Assembly: GCF_003413745.1 (NCBI RefSeq)
Contig: NZ_QVID01000001.1
Span: forward strand, 1,736,001 to 1,800,000
Reading direction: 5' to 3'
Length of the DNA stretch: 64,000 bases
DNA from: Marixanthomonas ophiurae
GTDB taxonomy: Bacteria > Bacteroidota > Bacteroidia > Flavobacteriales > Flavobacteriaceae
Shown: in pieces, positions 33,023 to 41,771 of the stretch
Layout: the number at the start of each line of letters is the position of its first letter
How positions within the stretch are numbered: position 1 is the stretch's first letter
The notes under the pieces: model-generated
The model's input: only the letters and a program-made list of their open reading frames with translations
The model's database searches: none
Told to the model about the DNA's origin: nothing
Translations under genes and position numbers: made by a program

Positions 33023-34411
33023 TTGTTACGACAATATACTAAAGAGTTTAAATATAACATTCGTCTCGCTACGCCTGTAATATTAGGTATGTTAGGGCAT
33101 ACAGTAGTGGCTTTAGTTGATAATATCATGGTAGGGCAATTGGGAACCGCAGAACTTGCCGCCGTATCCTTAGGAAACAGTTTTATGTTTGTCGCCATGT
33201 CTATTGGTATTGGTTTTTCTACAGCGATAACCCCCTTGGTTGCCGAGGCAGATAGTGAAAACAATTTTGAAGCCGGTAAATCATCTTTTAAACATGGACT
33301 GTTTTTATGTTCTGTATTAGCCATAGCTATGTTTTTGGTTTTGCTATTAGCAAAACCGTTGATGTATATAATGAACCAACCTGAAGAGGTTGTCGAGCTA
33401 GCAATGCCGTATCTTAACTTAGTAGCTATATCTATTATTCCGCTAATAATTTTTCAAGCTTTTAAGCAGTTTAGCGACGGTTTATCGATGACGCGCTATC
33501 CAATGTATGCTACTATTGTGGCGAACGTGGTAAACGTTATTTTAAACTATATTTTCATCTTCGGAAAACTGGGAATGCCTGAAATGGGTGTGGTCGGTGC
33601 CGCTATTGGAACGTTGGCTTCACGTGTTATCATGGTAATTTACCTTTGGTATATGCTATCACAACATCATAAATCGAGGAATTTTGTCTTAAATATCAAA
33701 TTCTTTACGCTATCAAAAGCAATGCTTAAAAAGGTATTTAACTTAGGAAGCTTATCTTCTATGCAAATGTTTTTTGAAGTAGCTATTTTCACGTCTGCTA
33801 TATGGCTTTCAGGAATTTTAGGAAAAAACCCGCAAGCGGCTAATCAAATTGCCTTAAACCTGTCGTCTATGACGTTTATGGTTGCCACAGGTTTTAGTGT
33901 GGCAGCTATGATACGTGTAGGTAACCAAAAAGGATTAAAGCGATTTTTAGAATTACGCCGAATTACATTTTCTATTTTTCTGCTTTCTACCATACTAGCA
34001 GTCGTATTTGCTATATTTTTCATGATTTTTAATACAGCTTTACCAAAACTGTATTTAGATTACGATAATGCAACCGAATTTGCCGATAATTATGAAGTGG
34101 TTTCAATCGCTGCTAAATTGTTGTTAATTGCGGCTGTTTTCCAGATATCCGACACGGTACAAGTGGTAGCTTTGGGGGCATTACGTGGTATGCAAGACGT
34201 AAAAATACCTACTCTAATTACTTTTGTTGCCTATTGGTTAATCGGGTTTCCTATTATGTACTACCTAAGTACGCTTACTGAATATGGAAGCTCAGGAATT
34301 TGGTTTGGACTCTTGGCAGGTCTTACCGTTTCCGGCATACTGTTATTCATAAGATTTAATTACCTTTCAAAAAAATTAATTGCAAGTAAAGCTGAAGCAG
34401 AACTTGTCTAG
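33023..34411 (+). CDS. MATE-family multidrug/cation exporter (TTG start)
   Basis: 462 aa from the TTG at 33023 (LLRQYTKEFKYNIRLATPVI), the usual MATE length with 12 helices. The frame is open back to 32918, but those residues are polar, antisense to the DUF1801 gene, and upstream of the predicted promoter. MATE signatures: PVILGMLGHTVVALVDNIMV, GQLGTAELAAVSLGNS and, in the second half, the mirrored ANQIALNLSSMTFMVATGFS. It exports cationic drugs or metabolites in exchange for Na+ or H+. Confidence 0.92.
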   Translation: MLRQYTKEFKYNIRLATPVILGMLGHTVVALVDNIMVGQLGTAELAAVSLGNSFMFVAMSIGIGFSTAITPLVAEADSENNFEAGKSSFKHGLFLCSVLAIAMFLVLLLAKPLMYIMNQPEEVVELAMPYLNLVAISIIPLIIFQAFKQFSDGLSMTRYPMYATIVANVVNVILNYIFIFGKLGMPEMGVVGAAIGTLASRVIMVIYLWYMLSQHHKSRNFVLNIKFFTLSKAMLKKVFNLGSLSSMQMFFEVAIFTSAIWLSGILGKNPQAANQIALNLSSMTFMVATGFSVAAMIRVGNQKGLKRFLELRRITFSIFLLSTILAVVFAIFFMIFNTALPKLYLDYDNATEFADNYEVVSIAAKLLLIAAVFQISDTVQVVALGALRGMQDVKIPTLITFVAYWLIGFPIMYYLSTLTEYGSSGIWFGLLAGLTVSGILLFIRFNYLSKKLIASKAEAELV

Positions 34412-34429
34412 TTTTATAAATTTATCAAC

Positions 34430-34660
34430 ATGACATTACCCAAATATATTTTAGGCGATAATACTGATTATCCCAACGCTATTTTTGTAATCCATACGGA
34501 GTTTCCCCGTTTTATAATCAATCTTGAAGATGATGAGGTGGAATGGCTAGAAGAATTTGACAACCACGACCAAAAAGAATTGGAGTCCGAAACTGAAAAT
34601 TACATTAAAGAAGCAACCGAATTTTATGACCGCGAAGTAGCCCGTTACGAAGATGATTGA
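34430..34660 (+). CDS. Small acidic conserved protein
   Basis: 76 aa, strongly acidic (INLEDDEVEWLEEFDNHDQK), no signal or helix for the membrane. No family name known to me; proteins like this sit next to PAP2 genes in related bacteria as far as I recall. It overlaps the start of the PAP2 gene by 8 bp, so the two are translationally coupled. Confidence 0.75.
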   Translation: MTLPKYILGDNTDYPNAIFVIHTEFPRFIINLEDDEVEWLEEFDNHDQKELESETENYIKEATEFYDREVARYEDD

Positions 34661-35222
34661 AGAACTACTGAAATATGATGCCGAGATTTTTTTGTTACTC
34701 AATAAACTGGGAAACACTTCTTGGGATGGGTTTTGGTTAATCGTGACTGAAAAATGGTCATCCATTCCTATTTATGCGTTTCTATTATACCTTGTTTATA
34801 AACATTATGGGCTAAAAGGCACTTTGGTTGTATTAATAAGTGTGGCTTTAATGATTACTGCAACCGACCAATTAGCCAATTTATTTAAATATGGAATAAA
34901 ACGTCCACGTCCATGTCAAGTAGAGACCTTGCGTGAAACCATGCGTTATGTAGCAGTGCGCTGTGGCCGCTATGGATATTTTTCTGCCCACGCTGCCAGT
35001 TCGATGGCTGCAGCTGTATTTTTAAGCTTATTATTAAAAAAATGGTATAGGTATCTGCCCTTTCTTTTATTATTTTGGGCTGCTGTAGTTGCATACAGCC
35101 GTATTTATTTAGGCGTTCACTATCCTTTGGATATTGTTACCGGAATGTTTTTTGGAGGCCTAATAGGGCTGTTATTCTATAAATTACAGCTTTGGGGACA
35201 ACGGAGGTTTGTGAAAAATTAG
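34653..35222 (+). CDS. PAP2-family membrane phosphatase
   Basis: 189 aa, about five membrane helices. The three PAP2 catalytic motifs are in order: KRPRP (C1; full form KxxxxxxRP), SAHAAS (C2, usually PSGH), and SRIYLGVHYPLD (C3 with the nucleophilic His). In C2 the Pro-Ser-Gly-His is Phe-Ser-Ala-His, still retaining Ser and His. Candidates for substrate are undecaprenyl pyrophosphate, phosphatidylglycerol phosphate or lipid A phosphate. It is near the lipid-linked sugar transfer operon. Confidence 0.92.
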   Translation: MIEELLKYDAEIFLLLNKLGNTSWDGFWLIVTEKWSSIPIYAFLLYLVYKHYGLKGTLVVLISVALMITATDQLANLFKYGIKRPRPCQVETLRETMRYVAVRCGRYGYFSAHAASSMAAAVFLSLLLKKWYRYLPFLLLFWAAVVAYSRIYLGVHYPLDIVTGMFFGGLIGLLFYKLQLWGQRRFVKN

Positions 35223-35248
35223 ATTTAAGTAGATTCATAACGAAGGCC

Positions 35249-35317
35249 ACTGAGTGAATAGTTCAGAATGGAAAACAAATGCTGAAATGTAGGATACTGA
35301 GTGAATAGTTAAGAATG
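35249..35317. repeat. Two copies of a 22-bp direct repeat
   Basis: ACTGAGTGAATAGTTCAGAA (first 20 of 22) at 35249-35270 recurs at 35296-35317 with one mismatch, period 47 bp. The second copy runs into the hairpin at 35304-35332. Confidence 0.7.
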
Positions 35318-35335
35318 CAATTCTTAACTATTTGT
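35304..35335. terminator. Hairpin between convergent genes, probable terminator
   Basis: Perfect 13-bp stem AATAGTTAAGAAT/ATTCTTAACTATT with loop GCA. AT-rich and with a short T-run only, so termination may be weak. Confidence 0.55.
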
Positions 35336-35352
35336 ATCGAAGTACCGAAGTG

Positions 35353-36981
35353 TTACTTTTTCACCAAATACAAATCCCTATACAAACGATCACGGTGCGT
35401 ACGACTGCCAGGGGCATTAGGATTCATATCGTAACGTGTTACTTTTTCTATGGAATAACCCTCAAATTGTTTTCTGAAATATTCTTTATCCGGTTCTGCA
35501 ACGAGCACGCCAAAAGTAGCTTCATTAGGTGTTTTAAAGCGCTCGTCTTTTTTGAGTACTTCAATAGGTTGTCCGTATTCCCAAATCATTTCAGGAGTAA
35601 AGTACGTGAGTTCGTAGACGTTTAAATTGGTTTTCTGCTGCCAATCATTCAATTTAGCCAAACTTTTATATTCTGGATTAATCGTCAATGTTTTGGCGAG
35701 CGGCATTCCAAAACAGATAATGGAAGCAATAAAAGCAATGGTTAAATAGAAAACCGGTTTTATTTTTTTCTGAATTAATTTTTTAATTATAAAAACTCCA
35801 ATTGCAATTAAAACAATGGAAAGTACAATGTACCAACCCCAATTTCCAGAAAGTGCTTCCGAACCTAAAAATAAATAACCACCTATTGGGAAAATAAGAC
35901 CGATAGTAGCGATCAATCCGAAGTTAAAATACACAGGAATGGTTTCTCGTTTATCTTTTAATTCAGAAAACCTTCGAAAGAGATATTCAATATAAAAACC
36001 CGTATTCAAAGCCAATGGAATCAGCACTGGAAGTAAATAGCGTGATTTCTTTTCAGGAATAATTGAAAGCAATACAACCGAAACCATCGTCCACAAAAAC
36101 GTAAATAAATACGCCTTTTTATTGAATACTCGATTTTTTAAATATGGAAAGAGCAAGCCAACAAAAGCAGGAATCGTCCAAACGCCGCTTTGTGTAAAAA
36201 AACTCCAATAGTAATAAAAAGGACGCACATTATAGCTGGTCCAATTTGAGGTTTCTTTTTTGGTAATGGCAGCAACATCTTGCGTATCAAAAGTGAAGGT
36301 GTACCAATGCCACCAACCTGAAACAAGTAGTGCGACTACTAAAAAGACAAGCAACGGCAGTATTCTAGATTTAAAGTTATGGTATTTGTAAACAATTCCG
36401 AAGGAAATTAAGAAGGGTAATAACAGTGCATACAAAGAAACAGGTCCTTTACTCATAAACGAAAACCCAAAAAAGAGGGCAGCGATTAACGCGTGTTGGT
36501 ATTTTTTTTCTTCCGAAGTAAAAAAGAGGTATAATTGGTAAATGCAGACCATCATAAACCCGTGGGTAAAAATATCCCATTGGCCATTTCGCCCGGCAAA
36601 GACAATGTAAAAAGATGTCGCCATAATCAAGGATGATACAAAAGCGTATGTCCTGCTACGGGTAAATTTTAAAGCTAGTTTATAAGAAAATATAATTAAA
36701 ACAACTGTAATTAAAGCAGCAGGAAGTCGAAGAGCGGTCAAGCTTTTTAATCCAAAAGTAGCTGCTGATAACGCTGTAAGCCAGGTGGGCAAGGGTGGTT
36801 TTTGGTATCGTGGTTCGCCATTTAATGTGGTAAGTAGCCAATTGCCATCGTGTAACATTTCACGAGCGGTTGTGAAATTTCGAGCTTCCATAATGTTCAC
36901 GAAGATAGCATCGAGATTTACAAAGAATATTGCAATGCAAACTAGTATTAGTATCGTGATATGTATTTTTTTAACCTTCAA
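35353..36981 (-). CDS. GT39/ArnT-like lipid-linked glycosyltransferase
   Basis: 542 aa, about 12 membrane helices. N-terminal catalytic features of the PMT/ArnT group: NLDAIFVNIMEARNFTTA with the conserved acidic residue in the first periplasmic loop, and RYQKPPLPTWLTAL. These enzymes move a sugar from a polyprenyl phosphate to lipid A or another acceptor on the periplasmic face. It overlaps the LAB_N gene by 11 bp, forming an operon with the GT2 gene. The acceptor is unknown. Confidence 0.88.
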   Translation of the reverse strand: MKVKKIHITILILVCIAIFFVNLDAIFVNIMEARNFTTAREMLHDGNWLLTTLNGEPRYQKPPLPTWLTALSAATFGLKSLTALRLPAALITVVLIIFSYKLALKFTRSRTYAFVSSLIMATSFYIVFAGRNGQWDIFTHGFMMVCIYQLYLFFTSEEKKYQHALIAALFFGFSFMSKGPVSLYALLLPFLISFGIVYKYHNFKSRILPLLVFLVVALLVSGWWHWYTFTFDTQDVAAITKKETSNWTSYNVRPFYYYWSFFTQSGVWTIPAFVGLLFPYLKNRVFNKKAYLFTFLWTMVSVVLLSIIPEKKSRYLLPVLIPLALNTGFYIEYLFRRFSELKDKRETIPVYFNFGLIATIGLIFPIGGYLFLGSEALSGNWGWYIVLSIVLIAIGVFIIKKLIQKKIKPVFYLTIAFIASIICFGMPLAKTLTINPEYKSLAKLNDWQQKTNLNVYELTYFTPEMIWEYGQPIEVLKKDERFKTPNEATFGVLVAEPDKEYFRKQFEGYSIEKVTRYDMNPNAPGSRTHRDRLYRDLYLVKK

Positions 36982-37603
36982 ATCGACGTTGTTTTTTCCA
37001 GATAAATATATTTCGAATGTAAATTACCAATCCAGCAATATGACCAATAAACAATACGGGATCTTCTCTAAAAATTGCATAAGTTAATATCAATGAAGCC
37101 CCGACAACACTCATTCGCCAAAACCCGACGGGTAGTTGAGAGGTTTTGGTTTTTTCAGAATACAGCCATTGATAAACAAAACGCAATGTGAAAATCAATT
37201 GCGAAAATATTCCCAATAATAATAACCAGAGAGGGATATCTTCGTTGTTAAATAATTGATTAATATCATATTCGCCGTTGTTATAAGCATAAACAACGAT
37301 AAAAATTGGGAAGGCGAGCAAAAATAATTGAAACCATTTAGGTGATTTCTGCCATTCACCTTGTAAATGAAGGTTTCGTATGTAAATAAAATACGTGAGC
37401 GATTGTCCTAACATAATGGCAAAATCGTCACGTAAATAGCCATAAACAAATAGTAAAAAGGAGGCCAGTAAACTCAATTTCCAGAATAGGGAAGGGGTAA
37501 TAACGCGTTTACTTTTTTCTGAAAGAATCCATTGCACCAACAACCGACCCGAAAAAAGAGCTTGTGCTAAAAAGCCAATGCCATAAATAAGCCAATTGCT
37601 CAT
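36971..37603 (-). CDS. Duplicated LAB_N-domain membrane protein
   Basis: 210 aa. Two related halves, each similar to the LAB_N (lipid-A-disaccharide synthase N-terminal) domain: GFLAQALFSGRLLVQWILSE, SLFWKLSLLASFLLFVYGYL, GQSLTYFIYIRNL, then GIFSQLIFTLRFVYQWLYSE, GFWRMSVVGASLILTYAIF, GHIAGLVIYIRNI. Six or so helices. Such proteins accompany ArnC/ArnT-like transferases and may flip or present polyprenyl-linked sugars. It overlaps both neighbours (4 bp with GT2, 11 bp with GT39). Confidence 0.85.
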   Translation of the reverse strand: MSNWLIYGIGFLAQALFSGRLLVQWILSEKSKRVITPSLFWKLSLLASFLLFVYGYLRDDFAIMLGQSLTYFIYIRNLHLQGEWQKSPKWFQLFLLAFPIFIVVYAYNNGEYDINQLFNNEDIPLWLLLLGIFSQLIFTLRFVYQWLYSEKTKTSQLPVGFWRMSVVGASLILTYAIFREDPVLFIGHIAGLVIYIRNIFIWKKQRRFEG

Positions 37604-38310
37604 CCTTTGCTTTTTACTTGGTAATTAATGTACTTTTTTTTCATCCATAAATAGGCAAAACAATCCATTAAAGGGCCTATAAGTCGGTTCCAAACACCAA
37701 ACTTGGCCGTTCCTGCCATTCTAGGAAAATGCTGTACTGGTATTTGTATAATTTTTCCATTTTGTAATAAAATCATAGCCGGTAAAAAACGATGTAACCC
37801 TTCGAACATAGGGATGCGTTTTGCATAATCGGTTTTAATTACTTTAAGGGGGCAGCCTGTATCATCCATTCCATCGTGAGTAAAAGTACGCCGAATGCCA
37901 TTGGCAATTTTTGAAGACATATTTTTTACAAACGTATCCTTTCTATCGGCTCGAACGCCGGTAACTAAATCATATTCACCAATATGTTGTAATAGTAGGT
38001 TAAAATCTTCCGGTGCAGTCTGTAAATCAGAGTCAATATATCCCAAAAGTGGTGTTTCTACATAGTCAAATCCAGCTTTAATGGCAGCGCTTAAGCCACG
38101 ATTCTCTTTAAATGAAATGTAGTTGAACGCTTCATTTTTGCTGCAAATGGTCTCTATTAATTCTTGACTGTTGTCCGAAGATCCATCGTTAACCAATAAA
38201 ACAGCCGTTTTTTTAGTAGCTATTTTAATGTAAGCAAGTAGTTCTTTTTCTACCCGTTCCAGATTGTCTTCTTCATTGTAAACAGGGACAATTATGGTAA
38301 ATTGGTACAT
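37600..38310 (-). CDS. Family 2 glycosyltransferase (ArnC/DPM1-like)
   Basis: 236 aa. GT-A fold: TIIVPVYNEEDNLERVE, LVNDGSSDNSQELIE, GYIDSDLQTAPEDF (metal-binding DxD), HRFLPAMILL. It lacks the C-terminal membrane helices of ArnC, so it is soluble or peripheral. It makes polyprenyl-phosphate sugar on the cytoplasmic side, which the other two genes of the operon then use. The -7 element TACTTTTG at 38341-38334 predicts a start near 38327. Confidence 0.9.
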   Translation of the reverse strand: MYQFTIIVPVYNEEDNLERVEKELLAYIKIATKKTAVLLVNDGSSDNSQELIETICSKNEAFNYISFKENRGLSAAIKAGFDYVETPLLGYIDSDLQTAPEDFNLLLQHIGEYDLVTGVRADRKDTFVKNMSSKIANGIRRTFTHDGMDDTGCPLKVIKTDYAKRIPMFEGLHRFLPAMILLQNGKIIQIPVQHFPRMAGTAKFGVWNRLIGPLMDCFAYLWMKKKYINYQVKSKG

Positions 38311-38333
38311 ATAGGATTACAAATTTGTTTGTG

Positions 38334-38341
38334 CAAAAGTA
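38334..38341 (-). promoter_or_regulatory. -7 element of the GT2-LAB_N-GT39 operon
   Basis: TACTTTTG on the minus strand; predicted start 17 nt before the ATG at 38310. No TTG at -33. Confidence 0.5.
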
Positions 38342-38408
38342 TTTCTTTTTTAATGAATAATTCAGAAACATAAAAAAAGCTGTTACTTTGTACTTTGAAA
38401 AATGCAAT

Positions 38409-39356
38409 ATGAAGATACTCGTTACAGGCGCAGCAGGGTTTATAGGGTCACATACTTCGGAACGATTAGCTAACATGGGACACCACGTAATTGGGATTGA
38501 TAACTTCTCTCCTTATTATAACATTGAGTTGAAAGAGCTTAATGCTAAAACTCTTTCGGAAAAAGGTGTCGAGATACTACGATTCGACCTTCGTACCGAT
38601 AATTTGGTTGAAGTCCTTCCTGAGGATTTAGACTATATTTTTCATTTTTCCGCACATCCGGGTATTTCGAATACTTCGACTTTTGAAGATTATTTCTCAA
38701 ACAACATCCTTGCGACTAAAAACCTGATCGATTTTGTTCTTCAGTGTAAAAAGCCACCTTTTATTATAAATATTGGTACGTCTTCTATTTATGGACTAGA
38801 GGCTACTTTTCCAGAACATGTTGCCCCTAAACCTGCTTCGTGGTACGGAGTAACCAAACTAGCTGCAGAGCAATTGGTCTTGGCAAAATCACGCGAGGGG
38901 AAATTACAGTCTACTTCCATGCGCTTGTATTCGGTGTATGGACCACGCGAACGTCCAGATAAATTGTATACGCGATTAATTGACTGTGGACTCAACAATA
39001 AGCCGTTTCCGTTGTATAACGGCAGTGAAATACACCTACGGAGTTTTACGTATGTACAAGACATTGTAGATGGTATTGTGAGTATTATTGGTAAAGAAAA
39101 TATAGCAAATGGTGAGATTTTTAACTTAGGTACCGAAGAAGAAAGCACAACCGCTATTGGAATAGAAACAGTTGAAACGTTGCTAGATACTAAGATAGAA
39201 ATTTCGGCTAAACCGCCACGTGCTGGGGATCAATCGCGTACCAAAGCGAATATAGATAAGGCCAGAAAATTATTAGATTATAATCCTACTACAACCTTAG
39301 AAGAAGGGTTAAAAGCACAAATAACCTGGTTTAGAGAAAGTTTTATTAAAAAATAA
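38409..39356 (+). CDS. NAD-dependent nucleotide-sugar epimerase/dehydratase (SDR)
   Basis: 315 aa from the ATG at 38409, which puts the NAD motif GAAGFIGSH at residues 7-15; an in-frame TTG at 38388 would add 7 residues. Catalytic SSIYG and SWYGVTKLAAEQ (YxxxK) are present, with substrate loop RLYSVYGPRERPDKL. This resembles the UDP-glucuronate epimerase/UDP-glucose 4-epimerase group. It is divergent from the lipid-linked sugar transfer operon and may supply its sugar nucleotide. Confidence 0.9.
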   Translation: MKILVTGAAGFIGSHTSERLANMGHHVIGIDNFSPYYNIELKELNAKTLSEKGVEILRFDLRTDNLVEVLPEDLDYIFHFSAHPGISNTSTFEDYFSNNILATKNLIDFVLQCKKPPFIINIGTSSIYGLEATFPEHVAPKPASWYGVTKLAAEQLVLAKSREGKLQSTSMRLYSVYGPRERPDKLYTRLIDCGLNNKPFPLYNGSEIHLRSFTYVQDIVDGIVSIIGKENIANGEIFNLGTEEESTTAIGIETVETLLDTKIEISAKPPRAGDQSRTKANIDKARKLLDYNPTTTLEEGLKAQITWFRESFIKK

Positions 39357-39358
39357 AC

Positions 39359-40441
39359 TCACTCATTCAACTCCAATAAATATGTTGCCGCCTCAAACGG
39401 TGAAGTTTTATTCGCTTTAATAAGCTTTAATTGAACTTCCAATGCTTTTTTTACTTTCGGGTTGTTATAGAAATCACGTTTTAAGGTATTTTCTATAGTC
39501 TGCAATAACCAAAATTTGTTTTGCTCTGTGCGTTTATGCTGAAAGTATTCATTGTCTTTTGTTTCAGAAATATACGTTTCAATTAATTCCCAAACAGCAT
39601 CAATTCCTTGATTTTCAAGTGCAGAACAAGTGAGTGTTTTTGGTGTCCAACCACTTTCTTTAGGTGGGTAGAGGTGAAGCGCACGATTAAACTCATTTTT
39701 AGCCATCTTGGCCGCTTTCAAATTTTCGCCGTCTGCTTTATTAATCACGATGGCATCGGCCATTTCCATGATCCCGCGTTTTATACCTTGTAATTCGTCT
39801 CCGGCACCAGCTAGCTTTAACAATAAAAAGAAATCGGTCATAGAATGGACAGCAGTTTCACTTTGACCTACACCCACGGTTTCAATAATAATAATATTAT
39901 AGCCAGCTGCTTCACATAAAATAATGGCTTCTCGTGTTTTCTGTGCTACACCACCCAACGAGTCGCCACTGGCTGAGGGTCTTATAAATGCATTGGGGTC
40001 CTTTACCAATTCTTCCATTCGGGTTTTATCGCCTAAAATACTGCCTTTGCTCAATGTGCTACTAGGATCTACCGTGAGCACGGCTACTTTGTTCTTTTTT
40101 GAAGTCAGCAGTTTACCAAAACTTTCAATAAAAGTACTTTTTCCTACTCCCGGTACACCGGTCACCCCAATCCGTATTGATTTATTGGCGTGTGGCAAAC
40201 AGGCTTCAATAATCTTTCGTCCTTGTTGCTGGTGTTTTTCTGCAGTACTCTCTATTCGTGTTAAGGCACGACTTAATTGCGTTTTGTTTCCTGCAAGCAA
40301 TCCTTCCGTTATTTTTTGAGTAGAAGGAGCTTTGCTTCGATTTTTTTTCAAACGTTCTGCAGCCTTCGGGTTTAATCGCATAGGTTGATCAATTCCTTTT
40401 TTTTCTGAAAGCGCTTTGCTATTATTTTGCTTTTCTGCCAT
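39359..40441 (-). CDS. meaB: Methylmalonyl-CoA mutase-associated GTPase MeaB/ArgK
   Basis: 360 aa. G3E-type GTPase: Walker A GVPGVGKST (about 93-101), TVDPSSTLSKGSILGDK (switch and Mg site), ETVGVGQSE (DxxG-like), and INKADGENL (NKxD). The N-terminal helical arm and C-terminal dimerisation arm are complete. MeaB protects and reloads coenzyme B12 on methylmalonyl-CoA mutase. Because icmF carries its own fused G-domain, this stand-alone copy implies that a separate MutAB-type mutase exists elsewhere in the genome. Confidence 0.93.
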   Translation of the reverse strand: MAEKQNNSKALSEKKGIDQPMRLNPKAAERLKKNRSKAPSTQKITEGLLAGNKTQLSRALTRIESTAEKHQQQGRKIIEACLPHANKSIRIGVTGVPGVGKSTFIESFGKLLTSKKNKVAVLTVDPSSTLSKGSILGDKTRMEELVKDPNAFIRPSASGDSLGGVAQKTREAIILCEAAGYNIIIIETVGVGQSETAVHSMTDFFLLLKLAGAGDELQGIKRGIMEMADAIVINKADGENLKAAKMAKNEFNRALHLYPPKESGWTPKTLTCSALENQGIDAVWELIETYISETKDNEYFQHKRTEQNKFWLLQTIENTLKRDFYNNPKVKKALEVQLKLIKANKTSPFEAATYLLELNE

Positions 40442-40532
40442 TGCTGAAATTTATGACAATTTTATGAATATCGGTTTTAAAAAGCGATGAAACCATAGTA
40501 TATTGAATATTATTAAATAAAAAAAGCAAAAA

Positions 40533-40964
40533 ATGAAAACATTATACGAAGCTACTTCAGTAGCTAAAGGAGCGAGAAAGGGACACGTTAAAACCGAAGA
40601 TGGACCAATAGATCTTAACCTATCAGTACCCAAATCAATGGGTGGTGAAGGTGGTGATGGTACCAATCCTGAACAATTATTTGGTTCTGCTTACGCAGCT
40701 TGTTTTGGAAGCGCTATAGAAGCCATAGCCGAAAAAAAGGGCGTTGAGGTTGATACCGAAAAAATAAGCGTGACAGCAACAATAGGAATTGGTAAAACCG
40801 AAAAAGGTAATTTGCAATTAAAAGCAACTTTAGACTGTTATATTCCGGGAGTAGACGTGGAAACTGGAGAAGATTTGGTAAACCAAGCACATGTAGTTTG
40901 TCCATTCTCTAGAGCTACACGAGATAATATTACAGTAACCCTTAACTTGATGTTGGACGAATAA
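40533..40964 (+). CDS. Organic hydroperoxide resistance protein (Ohr/OsmC)
   Basis: 143 aa. The two reactive cysteines are in AYAACFGSAIE (about 56-66) and HVVCPFSRATRDN (about 123-135), as in Ohr, and NPEQLFGSAYAAC is the usual upstream motif. Ohr reduces organic and lipid hydroperoxides with lipoyl-protein thiols. Monocistronic, followed by a strong terminator. I see no OhrR gene next to it. Confidence 0.93.
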   Translation: MKTLYEATSVAKGARKGHVKTEDGPIDLNLSVPKSMGGEGGDGTNPEQLFGSAYAACFGSAIEAIAEKKGVEVDTEKISVTATIGIGKTEKGNLQLKATLDCYIPGVDVETGEDLVNQAHVVCPFSRATRDNITVTLNLMLDE

Positions 40965-40990
40965 ACAACAGAGTAAGTAATACAAAACAA

Positions 40991-41024
40991 AAAAATCCCT
41001 TTTCAAACTGAAAAGGGATTTTTT
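40991..41024. terminator. Bidirectional intrinsic terminator
   Basis: 15-bp perfect stem AAAAATCCCTTTTCA/TGAAAAGGGATTTTT, loop AAC, T-run on both strands. Separates ohr (+) from the convergent DUF2383-like gene (-). Confidence 0.9.
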
Positions 41025-41047
41025 TGTTTTTAGAATAAAAGATCTAA

Positions 41048-41623
41048 CTAAATAGCTCTCAAAGGGATTACCCTTCCTCTTTCATCGTCATCATCTTCTC
41101 TTTTATTATCATTGTTTTTTTTTGAACCTTCATCGCTGCTTTCCTTCTTTTCAGCTGCTTGTTGGGGTTCTGGAACGAAATGGGTTTCTTTATGTTGTTC
41201 AGATTGCTTAATGTACCACTGCAATTTTTGCTTTTGCTTTTCTAAAAGACTTAAAATACCATCGGGCAACTCTCTGCGCTCTAATAGTTCATCGTATCTT
41301 TTAATATTATTTATATCTCTTGATATACATTGATTTAAAATAACGGTAGCATCAAATTTTTCCAAGGCTTCTTTTATTTCTTGCCAAGTTCGGTCAATAT
41401 TTCCTTTGTCTGAATCCTCTTTAAGTGGTTCTATACCGCGGGAATGCAGTTCATTGGAAATATCATGACTCATCCGGTTACGTTCGGTAGCCATATAGTT
41501 CAAAAACCGTTTTAAATGGGTAGTATGTGCATCTTGAGCAGCATTGTAATAAAGCTTTTCTGCTTCAAAACTAGCAACCAACAAACGATTTAATTTATTA
41601 AAGTCAGCGTATTTCTTCTTCAT
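41048..41623 (-). CDS. Ferritin-like/DUF2383-type helical protein with acidic tail
   Basis: 191 aa. Residues 1-140 form a four-helix bundle (NRLLVASFEAEKLYYNAAQD, ATERNRMSHDISNELHSRGI, DGILSLLEKQKQKLQWYIK), resembling the PA2169/DUF2383 group of ferritin-like proteins. The C-terminal 45 residues are low-complexity and charged (KKESSDEGSKKNNDNKREDD), probably disordered. A TAAATTTG -7 element lies at 41647-41640. Function unknown; related proteins are stress-associated. Confidence 0.65.
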   Translation of the reverse strand: MKKKYADFNKLNRLLVASFEAEKLYYNAAQDAHTTHLKRFLNYMATERNRMSHDISNELHSRGIEPLKEDSDKGNIDRTWQEIKEALEKFDATVILNQCISRDINNIKRYDELLERRELPDGILSLLEKQKQKLQWYIKQSEQHKETHFVPEPQQAAEKKESSDEGSKKNNDNKREDDDDERGRVIPLRAI

Positions 41624-41639
41624 AAACAGTGATTTATAC

Positions 41640-41647
41640 CAAATTTA
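41640..41647 (-). promoter_or_regulatory. -7 element of the DUF2383-type gene
   Basis: TAAATTTG on the minus strand; predicted start about 41633, 10 nt before the ATG at 41623. Confidence 0.4.
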
Positions 41648-41771
41648 CTATAAAAGCTTTAGTTATGGCTGTAAATTTATATTTAATTTAAGCTAAAATA
41701 TGTTAAGATTTGCAACACACGTATAAAAGTGTCGTCTTTTAACTGAACAGCAACCAAAAAAACCATCAAGC

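Noticed and set aside
34430-35222. Small acidic protein plus PAP2 as a toxin-antitoxin pair
   Set aside because: PAP2 is a complete lipid phosphatase with catalytic motifs; coupling alone does not support a TA system.
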